The notes: generated by a model from the sequence alone, not told the origin. Positions 8,418 through 18,161 are shown, counted from the first letter of the stretch. The stretch: DNA of 64,000 bases from Bacillota bacterium (GCA_023421675.1 JAEZTC010000001.1:186001-250000); one strand, 5' to 3'. Program-made: numbers and translations.

Positions 8418-11400
8418 GTGAAGATTAAGAAAAAAATCATTGCAATACTAATTACTGTGGCAATGCTTCTGTCACAGATACCGATTTCTTTTGCCGCCGA
8501 TACAGCTCCTGCGGAGCAATTCAGCCTTACTCCCGGCGGCACCTACTATTTTGACCTGTCGGCGCAGAGTATTCCGGGTACTATGAACGCCGATGCTCTG
8601 AAATGGGTGCCCTTTACCTATGTCGGGACGGTTAATGCCTATTCTCTGACGGGATTAAGCTCAGGTGTTTCATCATCTTCAAATAGTGCCACAGCAAGCG
8701 ACCGCAGCCTTTTTGTGGCGGAATACAATATATCTGTTGGCAAGTCATGGGACAACTTTGACGCTGCAGGACTTATATTTGGGAAAGGCTATAACAGCGG
8801 TGGCATTTCTTATACAATCCGTTCCCTGTCGGCCGGTAACACGTGGAACAGTAGTAACCTGGGCGTACCGGCAAGTAACGAATGGGATCAGATATTAAAT
8901 AAGAATTCCGCTTTTATCAAAAATTGGAATAAGATGTCATGGGGACAGGATACGGCTACAAGAGGGTCCAAATATCGTGCTGTACGTGGGATCCAGTTTG
9001 CAGGCTTTTGGAGTTTACAAGTTGAAAGCGCGTTGGATCCTGAATGTGGCTTGCGACCAGCTCTTCAGATACAGAATCCTACTGCATTGGGTAAAGATGG
9101 GTTGAAAACTGTTACCTTCGATATGGATGGCAACGGCACACTTGTCGATAAATCCCTAACTTCTGCCACAGTGGTCTACACCGGCAAACTGACCCTGCCG
9201 GCACTTACTAATGCAAACGGCTTTAACTATACAGGAGCAGGCAAGAGCGGTTGGAATATTGGAACCACATTTTATGAACCGGGAACATCAGTCGACCTTC
9301 CATCCGGCACAGTATTAAAGGCAGGCTGTAAATATGATAGCGAACAATTAAACCTGCCAATCGGCACTTATTATTTCGATCTGTCGGCACAGATCATTCC
9401 AGGTACTAAGAACTCCGCTCTGCCAGATTCTAGCCTGAAATGGGTGCCCTTTACTTATGCTGGAACGGTGAATGCTTATTCCCGTATAGGGGCAGGCGCC
9501 AGCACAGACCAAACGGTGTCTGTCAATAAACGCAGCTTGTTTGTGGCTGATTACAATGTGACAAAAGCGGTTTCCTGGGACGAACTGAACAACAATGGTC
9601 TCATCTTTGGTAAAGCATACAGCAAGGGCTCTGTTAATTACCTGCTCCGTTCCCCATCGGCTGGAAGCAATATTACAGGCAGTGGGAATAGCTTGAGGGG
9701 GCTTCCGCTTACAAATGAGTGGGATCAAATTCTGGATAAGGATATGGATTTCATTAAGAATACCTCCGAAATGTATTCCTGGGGGCAGGATACGAATCTT
9801 CTTGTAGTGGGGGAGCGGTATCTCCGTGGATACCAAAGCTTGCCCAATGGAGTATGGTCATGCTCTGCGTCGGCTATGCCCGACACCTGTGGATTCCGCC
9901 CTACACTTGAAGTTTTGCAGGTAGATGCTCTGGGCACAGACAGTCTTAAAACCGTTACCTTTAACATGGGCAGCCAGGGTACGATAGGCGATAAGAAAAC
10001 GATAACCTCCGCCACAGTGGTCTATACCGGTGAATTGACCCTGCCGGCAATCACTGAAGCCAATGGATTTTACTATACAGGTATCGGTACAGGTACACTA
10101 GGCTGGTACGCTGGGTCGACATTTTATGCATCAGGAGCGAAAGTATCCAATCTAACCAAGGGTAGCACCCTGACACCAGGTTACGGTACTGCACCGAACA
10201 TTACCGGTCCAACAACACTGACCTTGACGCAAGGCTATAGTGCTACCTCCACAGGAGCATATACTATCACTGGATCGGCTCCGGTGACAGTGACCAAAAC
10301 CTCAGGTGATGACAAGATCACATGGAACAATGCAACAAAGAAGCTGGACATAGCAGCCGGCCTTGCGGCGGGCAGCTATCCTGTTACGCTTTTAGCTATC
10401 AATGGTGCCGTTCCGGATGCAATACTTAATTTCACGCTGACGGTGAACCCAACCTATACTGCAACGGTTACCCCGAATAGCTACACCTTCGATGCTGCAA
10501 TAGAAGGTTATGGTGAGCAAGTGGCTCGGAACTTCATCATTTGGAGTACCGGCACGGGTACCATTACGGGTCTGAACGCATCACTGACAGATGTAAGCAA
10601 GTTTGAAATCAGTGAACCGCTGACCAGCGAAACTATTCTTCCGGGCGGTACAGCTGCGGTAAAGGTGCGGCCCAAGACTGGGCTTCCCGTCGGAACTCAC
10701 ACTGCCAACCTTAAAATCATGGGTAATAATGGGCTTTCTGTGACAATCGGTTTGTCCTTCAAGGTGAACGCTTTGGTGAACGCTAAAACACCTGTGATTA
10801 ATTTGAACCTTACAGATAAAACCACGAACGTGGGAACACCGGTAACACTGGATGCCACGGCGACGGTAAACGATGGAGGCTCGCCTACCTATGAGTGGTA
10901 CAGCAACACGACAAGGTCAACGTCAGGCGCAACCAAACTGGGTGTGACGACGAGTACCTACTCACCGGAAGTATCATCTACAGGAACGACCTATTACTAC
11001 TGCGTGGTGACAAACACGAACAACTCTGTAAACGGATCCAAGACGGCAACGATTACAAGCACGATCGCCGAGGTAAGGGTGAACACAGTCCCAGTTGCTC
11101 CAACTATCACAGGTCCAACTGAGATGACTCTTACAGAGGGGTATAATGTTACCTCTACCGGCGAGTATACCATTACAGGTACGTCCCCGGCGACAGTTAT
11201 CAAAACCTCAGGTGATGCCGGTATTACATGGAATGATACGACAAAGAAGCTGGACATTGCTGCAGGTCTTGAGGTTGGTAGCTATCCGGTTTTGCTGACA
11301 GTCAGCAACGGCATTTTGCCGGATGCAACGCTTAATTTCACGCTGACGGTTAACGATTCGGTAAACGCTGCAATACCTGTGATCACATTGAACCTCACAG

Positions 11401-13196
11401 ACAAGACCACTAACGTGGGAACACCGGTAACGCTGGATGCCACAGCAACAGTAAATGATGGAGGTTCACCCAGTTATGAGTGGTACAGCAACACGACAAG
11501 ATTAACGTCAGGTGCAACCAAGCTGGGTGTGACGACGAGTACTTATTCACCGGATGTATCATCTACAGGAACGACCTATTACTATTGCATGGTGACAAAT
11601 ACAAATAACTCTGCAACTGGAACCAAGACGGCAACAATTACAAGCACGATTGCTGAGGTAACTGTTTCAACAGTACCTCCGCCTGCACCGGCAGTAACGG
11701 GTGTAACGGTAGCTCCTGACACTATTACAGTACAAAAAGGGAATACACAGTCCTTCAGTGCTTCAGTAACAGGAACAAATAACCCGGCAAAGACTGTAGT
11801 ATGGAGTGTTTCGGGGAATACCAGCGTTGGTACAACCATTGATACTTCCGGACTATTGGCAGTAGCAGTGGATGAAACAGCAAATACTCTCACAGTGACG
11901 GCAGTTTCAACAGCTGATAATAGCAAATCCGGAACAGCGGCAGTAACGGTATCAACAGCACCTCCGCCTGCACCACCACCTGTACCGGCAGTTACACCGG
12001 TCATTCCTCCTGTGCCGCTTTACAATGCAGATGTTACAGGTACAAATACATCTAAAACCAATTTGCCGGTAACTGTTGACTCAAATGCGGGCAGTGCAGC
12101 GGTAGACATGGGCAGTATCCGGCAAAATGATATTTTTGCAAATGGAGGTACTACAGTTATTACCGTACCTTCAATTTCCGGAGTTGATACATATACTTTG
12201 GGTATTCCGGTAGCCTATTTATCTATACCTGATGTAAAGGGTACACTGACATTTTCCACTGCTGCAGGGAGTATGATTCTCCCGGCTAATATGCTTGCGG
12301 GTGTTGAAGGATCGGAAGGAAAGAAAGCTGAAATCAGTATCAGTCAGGCAGATGCAAACAATCTACCTGATGATGTAAAAGCAGAGATTGGAGACAGGCC
12401 GGTTATAGAACTGGCAGTAACTCTGGATGGTAAACGGACTGTGTGGAACAACCCCAAAGCACCTGTTAAATTGTCAATACCTTATACGCCAACAGCATCG
12501 GAATTGCTAAATCCTGAAGCGATTGTAATATGGTATATAGACGGTAGCGGCAATGTTGTGTCAGTACCCAACGGACATTATGACCGTGCTTCCGGAACGG
12601 TGAGCTTTATTGCAACACACTTTTCACAATATGCTGTAGGATACAACAAGGTTAGCTTTAATGATGTGCTGGATACTGCCTGGTACAGCAAGGCGATAGG
12701 CTTTATTGCAGCAAGAGGTATCACATCAGGCTCAGGTAACGGACAGTTTGGACCTATGCAAAAGCTTACAAGAGGACAGTTCATAGTAATGGTTATGAAA
12801 GCTTATGGTATAAATCCCGACCAGAACCCGGCTGAAAACTTCGCAGATAGCGGAAACACTTATTATACAAATTATCTTGCGGCAGCTAAGAGACTTGGAA
12901 TATCCGACGGTGTCGGAAACAACAGGTTTGCCCCGGATAATGAAATCACAAGGCAGGAAATGTTCGTACTATTGTACAATGCACTCAAGGCAATCGGTAA
13001 TATTCCGAAAGTTACAGGTACAAAGACACTTGCTGATTTCAGTGATGGAGGACAGGTGGCTTCATGGGCAAGGGATGCAATGACCTTCTTCGTTCAGGCA
13101 GGGAAGATCAGCGGAACCGATGGAAGATTATCACCCAAAAGTACAACAAGCAGAGCTGAAATGGCACAGGTGTTGTACAACCTGCTGTCTAAATAA
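8418..13196 (+). CDS. Large SLH-anchored surface protein with repeated modules
   Basis: A secreted 1592-residue protein. The GTG at 8418 follows AGAAGGGGG and gives a standard signal peptide (MKIKKKIIAILITVAMLLSQ, cut near SFA-AD). Two copies of a module beginning TYYFDLSAQ occupy about residues 42-215 and 317-495, each with an SLFVA(E/D)YN motif and a CGLRP or CGFRP end. Immunoglobulin-like/He_PIG-type repeats follow (about 594-1085), then a BIG2-like domain (about 1095-1170), a Pro-rich hinge and a linker region. Three SLH domains (about 1414-1592) bind secondary cell-wall polymer. Nothing catalytic is recognised. Likely roles are adhesion or S-layer-associated scaffolding, by inference. 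A terminator follows the stop. Confidence 0.88.
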   Translation: MKIKKKIIAILITVAMLLSQIPISFAADTAPAEQFSLTPGGTYYFDLSAQSIPGTMNADALKWVPFTYVGTVNAYSLTGLSSGVSSSSNSATASDRSLFVAEYNISVGKSWDNFDAAGLIFGKGYNSGGISYTIRSLSAGNTWNSSNLGVPASNEWDQILNKNSAFIKNWNKMSWGQDTATRGSKYRAVRGIQFAGFWSLQVESALDPECGLRPALQIQNPTALGKDGLKTVTFDMDGNGTLVDKSLTSATVVYTGKLTLPALTNANGFNYTGAGKSGWNIGTTFYEPGTSVDLPSGTVLKAGCKYDSEQLNLPIGTYYFDLSAQIIPGTKNSALPDSSLKWVPFTYAGTVNAYSRIGAGASTDQTVSVNKRSLFVADYNVTKAVSWDELNNNGLIFGKAYSKGSVNYLLRSPSAGSNITGSGNSLRGLPLTNEWDQILDKDMDFIKNTSEMYSWGQDTNLLVVGERYLRGYQSLPNGVWSCSASAMPDTCGFRPTLEVLQVDALGTDSLKTVTFNMGSQGTIGDKKTITSATVVYTGELTLPAITEANGFYYTGIGTGTLGWYAGSTFYASGAKVSNLTKGSTLTPGYGTAPNITGPTTLTLTQGYSATSTGAYTITGSAPVTVTKTSGDDKITWNNATKKLDIAAGLAAGSYPVTLLAINGAVPDAILNFTLTVNPTYTATVTPNSYTFDAAIEGYGEQVARNFIIWSTGTGTITGLNASLTDVSKFEISEPLTSETILPGGTAAVKVRPKTGLPVGTHTANLKIMGNNGLSVTIGLSFKVNALVNAKTPVINLNLTDKTTNVGTPVTLDATATVNDGGSPTYEWYSNTTRSTSGATKLGVTTSTYSPEVSSTGTTYYYCVVTNTNNSVNGSKTATITSTIAEVRVNTVPVAPTITGPTEMTLTEGYNVTSTGEYTITGTSPATVIKTSGDAGITWNDTTKKLDIAAGLEVGSYPVLLTVSNGILPDATLNFTLTVNDSVNAAIPVITLNLTDKTTNVGTPVTLDATATVNDGGSPSYEWYSNTTRLTSGATKLGVTTSTYSPDVSSTGTTYYYCMVTNTNNSATGTKTATITSTIAEVTVSTVPPPAPAVTGVTVAPDTITVQKGNTQSFSASVTGTNNPAKTVVWSVSGNTSVGTTIDTSGLLAVAVDETANTLTVTAVSTADNSKSGTAAVTVSTAPPPAPPPVPAVTPVIPPVPLYNADVTGTNTSKTNLPVTVDSNAGSAAVDMGSIRQNDIFANGGTTVITVPSISGVDTYTLGIPVAYLSIPDVKGTLTFSTAAGSMILPANMLAGVEGSEGKKAEISISQADANNLPDDVKAEIGDRPVIELAVTLDGKRTVWNNPKAPVKLSIPYTPTASELLNPEAIVIWYIDGSGNVVSVPNGHYDRASGTVSFIATHFSQYAVGYNKVSFNDVLDTAWYSKAIGFIAARGITSGSGNGQFGPMQKLTRGQFIVMVMKAYGINPDQNPAENFADSGNTYYTNYLAAAKRLGISDGVGNNRFAPDNEITRQEMFVLLYNALKAIGNIPKVTGTKTLADFSDGGQVASWARDAMTFFVQAGKISGTDGRLSPKSTTSRAEMAQVLYNLLSK
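10791..11076 (+). repeat. Tandem Ig-like module, copy 1 (DNA-level repeat)
   Basis: A 286-base unit inside the SLH gene encoding an Ig-like module (DATATVNDGGSP, EWYSNTTR, TGTTYYYC). It recurs at 11376-11661 with the same length and only scattered substitutions. Confidence 0.85.
11376..11661 (+). repeat. Tandem Ig-like module, copy 2 (DNA-level repeat)
   Basis: Second copy of the unit at 10791-11076. The intervening module (about 11103-11354) is itself related to 10197-10448, so the array is A-x-B-A-B in form. This indicates recent intragenic duplication. Confidence 0.85.
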
Positions 13197-13233
13197 GTAC
13201 TAAACAAAATCCATTATGATAGATTTTATAAAG

Positions 13234-13263
13234 CAGATAGCTAAAATTAGGCTATCTGTTTTA
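13234..13263 (+). terminator. Terminator after the SLH gene
   Basis: Hairpin CAGATAGC / GCTATCTG (13234-13258) followed by TTTTATATTT. Related to the hairpin at 4046-4078. Confidence 0.75.
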
Positions 13264-13283
13264 TATTTGATTTATCATTCCTA

Positions 13284-13331
13284 TTGACATTTATATTGGT
13301 TATGTTTTACACTGGTATAAAGTATACTAGT
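13284..13331 (+). promoter_or_regulatory. padR promoter with palindromic operator
   Basis: TTGACA at 13284-13289 and TACACT at 13308-13313 (18-base spacer) form the promoter. Overlapping the -10 and start region is ACTGGTATA-AAG-TATACTAGT (13311-13331), a 21-bp near-perfect palindrome. Its position fits autorepression by the PadR protein encoded next. Confidence 0.75.
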
Positions 13332-13349
13332 TGGAAAGGAAGTGAATTA

Positions 13350-13874
13350 ATGTCTACAGTTGACCTGACACTGCTGGGTGCACTTATGGAAAAGCCATTA
13401 AATGCATATGAAATGAAGAAGATAATTGAGAGCAGAAATATTGAACGCTGGATAAAGATCAGTACCCCATCGGTATATAAGAATCTGGTCAAACTGTACA
13501 AGAAGGGTTATCTTGACGGTGAAGTTGTTAAAGAGGGAGAAATGCCTGAAAAGACTATATATACAATAAATGAAAAAGGAAGAGAGTACTTCCTTGAGTT
13601 AATGAATAAATACTCAATGGACCCGGGAAATGTTTATGTTGATTTTTCAGCATTTGTAGCAAACCTTCATAACGTTGATAAAGCAACCGGTCTTAAAATG
13701 ATAAAGGATATGCAGGAAAAATTCAGGACTAAAATTCATTATTTGGACATGGCTCTTGAACATAAAATCAACCTGCCTTCTAATGCACGGTCACTTATAG
13801 AGGTATATCATCAGATGTTCACACTTTTCCTGAATTGGTCTGAAGATATGAAAAATAAATATGAGAATTCATAA
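13350..13874 (+). CDS. PadR-family transcriptional repressor
   Basis: A 174-residue regulator. The N-terminal winged helix (LTLLGALMEKPLNAYEMKKI, then VYKNLVKLYKKGYL) is typical of PadR, and a helical C-terminal dimerisation part follows. The ATG at 13350 is preached by GGAAAGGAAG and matches the usual PadR N terminus; the longer frame from 13284 starts inside the -35 box. It lies immediately upstream of an MFS exporter gene, with related palindromes before both genes, so it most likely represses itself and the exporter until a drug-like ligand binds. Confidence 0.88.
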   Translation: MSTVDLTLLGALMEKPLNAYEMKKIIESRNIERWIKISTPSVYKNLVKLYKKGYLDGEVVKEGEMPEKTIYTINEKGREYFLELMNKYSMDPGNVYVDFSAFVANLHNVDKATGLKMIKDMQEKFRTKIHYLDMALEHKINLPSNARSLIEVYHQMFTLFLNWSEDMKNKYENS

Positions 13875-13887
13875 GATTGTTTTTTTA

Positions 13888-13943
13888 TATACTAGTGGTA
13901 TAAGGTATAGCAGTATTAATTACACTGGTATTTTATATACCAG
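13888..13943 (+). promoter_or_regulatory. PadR-type operators upstream of the MFS exporter
   Basis: Two further palindromes of the same family: TATACTAGTGGTATA at 13888-13902 and CTGGTAT-ATTTT-ATACCAG at 13925-13943. Both share the CTGGTATA / TATACYAG half-site seen before padR. They lie between padR and the ribosome binding site (GGAGG, 13960-13964) of the exporter. Confidence 0.7.
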
Positions 13944-13975
13944 ACTTTAACTTATAAATGGAGGATTGAATTTTT

Positions 13976-15571
13976 ATGGGAAATAAGCAATTTAACAAAA
14001 CAAAAATAGTACTGATAATGCTGGGGCTAATGGCAAGTCTGCTCATGTCTGCACTTGATTCAACCATAGTAGGTACTGCAATGAAAAAGATAGTGGATGA
14101 TTTAAAAGATATCCAGTCTTATGCGTGGCCATTTACAATTTATATGCTTTGCTCTACTATAGCAATACCAGTGTTTGGGGGTTTATCCGACATATTCGGC
14201 AGGAAACATATTTTCCTGTCAGGAATTGTAATCTTTCTTGCAGGATCAGTGTTAAGCGGTACTTCACAGAGTATGCTGCAGCTAATAATTTACAGAGGTT
14301 TGCAGGGAATAGGCGGTGGAATTGTTGTATCAAGTGTATTTACAATTGTTGCAGATTTGTTTGATGCTAAGAAGCGTGGAAAGTATATGGGGATAGTAAC
14401 TTCCATGTTTGGGCTTGCAAGTGTAGTTGGACCGTTGATAGGTGGATTTTTAACAGATAATCTAAGCTGGCGTTGGATATTTTATATAAATATTCCTATA
14501 GGTATTGCTGCAGTGATATTAATATTTATAAATATGCCAAACTTTAAGACTGCTGGTGTGAGAAAATCTATAGATATCAAAGGCATAATTTCGCTGACTT
14601 TGGCATTAATACCTATGCTTCTTGCATTTAGCTGGGCAGGTAAGGATTATGCATGGTCTTCTGTCGAGATAATAGGTATGCTTATATTTTCTGTATTGAT
14701 GTTGATTGTTTTTGTGTTTATTGAGTCAAAGTCCAAAAACCCAATAATTCCGCTTGTGTTGTTCAAGGACAGAGCAATCAATATTTCAATGTTAGTTGCA
14801 TTCTTAACAAATGCCTTGATGTTTGCAGCAATAATGTTTTTACCTTACTTTGTACAGGGTGTACTGGGGTCATCTGCATCTACATCCGGTGCAATCACAA
14901 CTCCAATGATGCTTGCTCTTTTACTTACAAGTAATATAACTGGTATTATGGTATCAAAGAAGAGCAAGAGTAAAGGATTTATAATTTTGGCTTTTGTATT
15001 AATGTCACTTGGAACATGGCTTCTTTCAAGCATGGGAGTTACAACTCCATATTATAAAGTTATAGTTTTCATGGTGATACTGGGTTTTGGAATTGGAATA
15101 ACCATGCCTATTGCTAATATTGCGGCTCAAAATGCAGCTCCGAGAGAACAGCTGGCTTCTGTCACATCAGTAGTGCAATTCTTCAGAAATATCGGAGGAA
15201 CCATTGGTTCGGCAATATTTGGAACAATAATGACAACTTCAATGAATTTGGGACTTTCAAAAATAGACCTCTCACATGTTCCTGAAAATGTGCAGCCATT
15301 GCTTAGAAATCCTCAGATAATTACGGATACCCAGGCGATGAGTCAGATTAAGGCGCATGTGCCCAATGAATATATGGATTATTTTAATGGTATTTTTAAT
15401 AAGCTAAAAACTATTTTGTCAGATTCAATACACGATGTATTCTTCTTTTGTATTTTTATTGCAGTAGCGGGAATTATAATAGCATTCTTGTTTAAAGAGG
15501 CAGGGAAAAGGCCAGCTGCTTCCGGATTAAAGGTTAAGAGTGAGGTAATACCTGAATTTACTGAGGAGTAA
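13976..15571 (+). CDS. MFS multidrug exporter, DHA2 (EmrB/QacA) family
   Basis: A 531-residue, 14-helix drug:proton antiporter of the cytoplasmic membrane. Helix 1 carries the DHA2 signature LDSTIVGTA. The loop GGLSDIFGRKHIFLSG is motif A, RGLQGIGGGIVVSS is motif B, and GPLIGGFLTDNLSWRWIFYIN is motif C. Length and topology fit EmrB-like pumps that need no separate ATPase. The start follows GGAGG with an 11-base spacing. Regulation by the adjacent PadR protein is strongly suggested by shared palindromes. A compact terminator follows at 15591. Confidence 0.92.
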   Translation: MGNKQFNKTKIVLIMLGLMASLLMSALDSTIVGTAMKKIVDDLKDIQSYAWPFTIYMLCSTIAIPVFGGLSDIFGRKHIFLSGIVIFLAGSVLSGTSQSMLQLIIYRGLQGIGGGIVVSSVFTIVADLFDAKKRGKYMGIVTSMFGLASVVGPLIGGFLTDNLSWRWIFYINIPIGIAAVILIFINMPNFKTAGVRKSIDIKGIISLTLALIPMLLAFSWAGKDYAWSSVEIIGMLIFSVLMLIVFVFIESKSKNPIIPLVLFKDRAINISMLVAFLTNALMFAAIMFLPYFVQGVLGSSASTSGAITTPMMLALLLTSNITGIMVSKKSKSKGFIILAFVLMSLGTWLLSSMGVTTPYYKVIVFMVILGFGIGITMPIANIAAQNAAPREQLASVTSVVQFFRNIGGTIGSAIFGTIMTTSMNLGLSKIDLSHVPENVQPLLRNPQIITDTQAMSQIKAHVPNEYMDYFNGIFNKLKTILSDSIHDVFFFCIFIAVAGIIIAFLFKEAGKRPAASGLKVKSEVIPEFTEE

Positions 15572-15590
15572 ACAGTGTTATATTATATAT

Positions 15591-15615
15591 GAGGCCTGTA
15601 TAGGCCTCTTTTATT
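15591..15615 (+). terminator. Terminator after the MFS exporter
   Basis: GAGGCCT-GTAT-AGGCCTC hairpin (15591-15608) followed by TTTTATTTTATTTT. Confidence 0.85.
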
Positions 15616-15733
15616 TTATTTTAAAATTTAACATATATCTTACATTGTAAATTAAAGAAACTTAAAGGATTCAAGAGATTTTCTTACCATAATTTAAAAC
15701 GTCACAAAAAGTATTGATTTTTTGTCAGTTTTC

Positions 15734-15762
15734 TTGATTATTTAAGACTTTTTTTGTATAAT
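15734..15762 (+). promoter_or_regulatory. Promoter of the carboxynorspermidine operon
   Basis: TTGATT (15734-15739), 17-base spacer, perfect TATAAT (15757-15762). The start codon of the first gene is 38 bases downstream. Confidence 0.7.
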
Positions 15763-15800
15763 CAACTTTGTTGTATAAATAGTATTTTGGAGGTGTTGTT

Positions 15801-17000
15801 ATGGCTAAAGCACTAATCATAGGCGCTGGTGGAGTTGCCAGTGTTGTTGTTCATAAATGCTGCCAGAACCCGGATGTGTTTTCCGAGATATGTATTGCAA
15901 GCAGAACCATAGAAAAATGTAATGCTTTAAAGGAAAAACTGGCCGGAGGACGAACAAAAATTCATACCGCACAGGTTGATGCCGATAACACCAATGCGGT
16001 AATAGATTTGATCATGAGTTTTAAACCCGACATTGTCATTAATGTGGCTCTTCCGTATCAGGACTTGACAATAATGGATGCGTGCCTTGCAACAGGCGTT
16101 CATTATGTTGATACAGCTAATTATGAGCCGCCGGATGTGCCTAAGTTTGAATACAAATGGCAATGGGCTTACAGGGAGAAATTTAAAAAAGCCGGAATAA
16201 CTGCCTTACTTGGAAGCGGCTTTGATCCAGGTGTAACTGGTGTGTTTTGTGCGTATGCGCAAAAGCATTATTTTGATGAAATACATTCAATAGACATTGT
16301 TGATGCTAATGCGGGCGACCATGGATATCCATTTGCTACAAACTTTAACCCTGAGATTAATATTCGTGAAATAACTGCAAACGGGCGTTATTGGGAAAAC
16401 GGAAACTGGGTGGAGACAAGGCCTCTGGAATTAAAGAAGGTATATGACCTTCCAGAGATAGGACCAAAGAATATTTATCTTTTGTACCATGAAGAGCTTG
16501 AATCACTTGCTATAAACATTAAAGGCCTTAAGCGTATAAGGTTCTGGATGACATTTTCAGATAATTATCTGAACCACCTTAAGGTACTTGAGAATGTTGG
16601 AATGACCTCTATTGAGCCTATTGAATTTGAAGGTCAGAAGATTATCCCACTTCAGTTCCTGAAGGCAGTACTTCCTGATCCTGCATCTCTAGGACCTAGG
16701 ACTAAGGGCAAGACCAACATTGGATGTATCATTCAGGGAATAAAGGACGGAAAGCCTAAAACCTATTATGTTTATAACGTTTGTGTTCATGAGGAATGTT
16801 ACGCTGAAGTAGGCTCCCAGGCTATATCCTATACAACAGGTGTTCCTGCTATGATAGGGGCAATGATGATTTTGAAGGGTTTATGGAAGAAGCCGGGTGT
16901 TTATAATATAGAGGAGTTTGATCCTGATCCGTTTATGGAAGCATTGAATAAATACGGTCTTCCATGGCAAGAGGAATTTTCACCTACACTTTTGGACTAA
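15801..17000 (+). CDS. Carboxynorspermidine dehydrogenase (saccharopine dehydrogenase family)
   Basis: Condenses a diamine with aspartate semialdehyde and reduces the Schiff base with NADPH to a carboxy-polyamine. The N terminus MAKALIIGAGGVASVVVHKC is a Rossmann nucleotide-binding loop, and the 399-residue length fits the Lys1-like carboxynorspermidine/carboxyspermidine dehydrogenase family. Segments such as GSGFDPGVTGVFCAYA are characteristic. It has a strong ribosome binding site (GGAGGTG). The decarboxylase gene nspC starts 27 bases after its stop, which fixes the pathway assignment. Whether the cell makes spermidine or norspermidine with it cannot be told from sequence. Confidence 0.9.
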   Translation: MAKALIIGAGGVASVVVHKCCQNPDVFSEICIASRTIEKCNALKEKLAGGRTKIHTAQVDADNTNAVIDLIMSFKPDIVINVALPYQDLTIMDACLATGVHYVDTANYEPPDVPKFEYKWQWAYREKFKKAGITALLGSGFDPGVTGVFCAYAQKHYFDEIHSIDIVDANAGDHGYPFATNFNPEINIREITANGRYWENGNWVETRPLELKKVYDLPEIGPKNIYLLYHEELESLAINIKGLKRIRFWMTFSDNYLNHLKVLENVGMTSIEPIEFEGQKIIPLQFLKAVLPDPASLGPRTKGKTNIGCIIQGIKDGKPKTYYVYNVCVHEECYAEVGSQAISYTTGVPAMIGAMMILKGLWKKPGVYNIEEFDPDPFMEALNKYGLPWQEEFSPTLLD

Positions 17001-17027
17001 TAGTTGGCTTGAATGGAGTATATATAA

Positions 17028-18161
17028 ATGAATATAGATTTTAACAGCCTGCCGTCACCTTGTTATATTGTTGATGAAAGGCTTCTTAAAAAGAATCTTG
17101 AATTGCTGGATTATGTTCAGCAGCGCACCGGATGCAAAATTCTTCTGGCTCAGAAGGGATTTTCAATGTATTCGGTTTTTCCTTTGGTAGGCAAATACCT
17201 TAAAGGGGTTACTTCAAGCTCCCTATTTGAAGCAAGATTGGGCTTCGAAGAGATGGGGAAAGAGGTACACGTTTTTGCTCCTGCCTATAGTGAAGCAGAA
17301 TTTGATGAACTGTTGAAATATTGCGACCATATAGTATTTAATTCCTTTAACCAGTGGAATAAGTTCAGGGAAAAGGCTTTAAGCGCACCGAAAAAAATAG
17401 AATTCGGTATACGTATCAATCCTGAGTACTCGGAGATTGAAACACCGATATATAATCCCTGCTATGCTAACTCAAGACTTGGAGTAAATTTAGCCAATTT
17501 TAAGCCAGAACAGCTTGAGGGAATAGATGGGCTGCATTTTCATACTATGTGTGAGCAGAACTCAGACACCCTGTACCGTACAATAAAAGTGGTTGACGAG
17601 AAGTTTGGAAAGTATATTAAGAATATGAAATGGCTTAATATGGGCGGTGGGCATCATATTACAAGACCTGATTATGATGTCGAAACACTTATAAAGTCAA
17701 TTATGTACTTTAAGGACAAGTATGGTGTTGAAATATATCTGGAGCCTGGAGAAGCAATAGCTTTAAATACCGGTTATTTGGTAGCTTCAGTGCTTGATAT
17801 AGTAGATAACGGTATGAAAATAGCTATTCTTGATACTTCTGCTGCGTGCCATATGCCTGATGTACTTGAAATGCCATACAGGCCTAATATAATTGATGCG
17901 GGTAAACCGGATGAAAATGAGTACACTTACAGGCTTGGCGGGGTCACCTGCCTGGCGGGTGATGTAATAGGGGATTACTCGTTTAAAAGACCGTTAACAC
18001 CGGGAGACAGGCTTGTATTCTGTGATATGGCACATTACACCATGGTAAAGAACAATACCTTCAATGGTATAAACCTTCCTGCTATTGCACTTTATAGCGA
18101 GGAAGAGGGGAATAAGGTAATCAAGCAGTTTGGATATGAAGATTTTAAGAGCAGGTTGTAA
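17028..18161 (+). CDS. nspC: Carboxynorspermidine/carboxyspermidine decarboxylase
   Basis: PLP-dependent fold-III decarboxylase that removes CO2 from carboxy(nor)spermidine to give the polyamine. The start (PSPCYIVDERLLKKNLELL) and the Schiff-base lysine in LAQKGF (Lys43) are typical of NspC. The later GGGHHITRPDYD, LEPGEAIALNTGYL and CHMPDVLEMPYRP segments carry the phosphate-binding glycines and substrate residues. The 377-residue length is normal. It forms a two-gene operon with the preceding dehydrogenase and ends at a strong bidirectional terminator. Confidence 0.93.
   Translation: MNIDFNSLPSPCYIVDERLLKKNLELLDYVQQRTGCKILLAQKGFSMYSVFPLVGKYLKGVTSSSLFEARLGFEEMGKEVHVFAPAYSEAEFDELLKYCDHIVFNSFNQWNKFREKALSAPKKIEFGIRINPEYSEIETPIYNPCYANSRLGVNLANFKPEQLEGIDGLHFHTMCEQNSDTLYRTIKVVDEKFGKYIKNMKWLNMGGGHHITRPDYDVETLIKSIMYFKDKYGVEIYLEPGEAIALNTGYLVASVLDIVDNGMKIAILDTSAACHMPDVLEMPYRPNIIDAGKPDENEYTYRLGGVTCLAGDVIGDYSFKRPLTPGDRLVFCDMAHYTMVKNNTFNGINLPAIALYSEEEGNKVIKQFGYEDFKSRL

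Noticed and set aside
10895..12004. Open frames on both strands within the SLH gene repeats
   Set aside because: They arise from the biased codon composition of the Thr/Val/Ala-rich repeats and have no ribosome binding sites or protein-like sequence.
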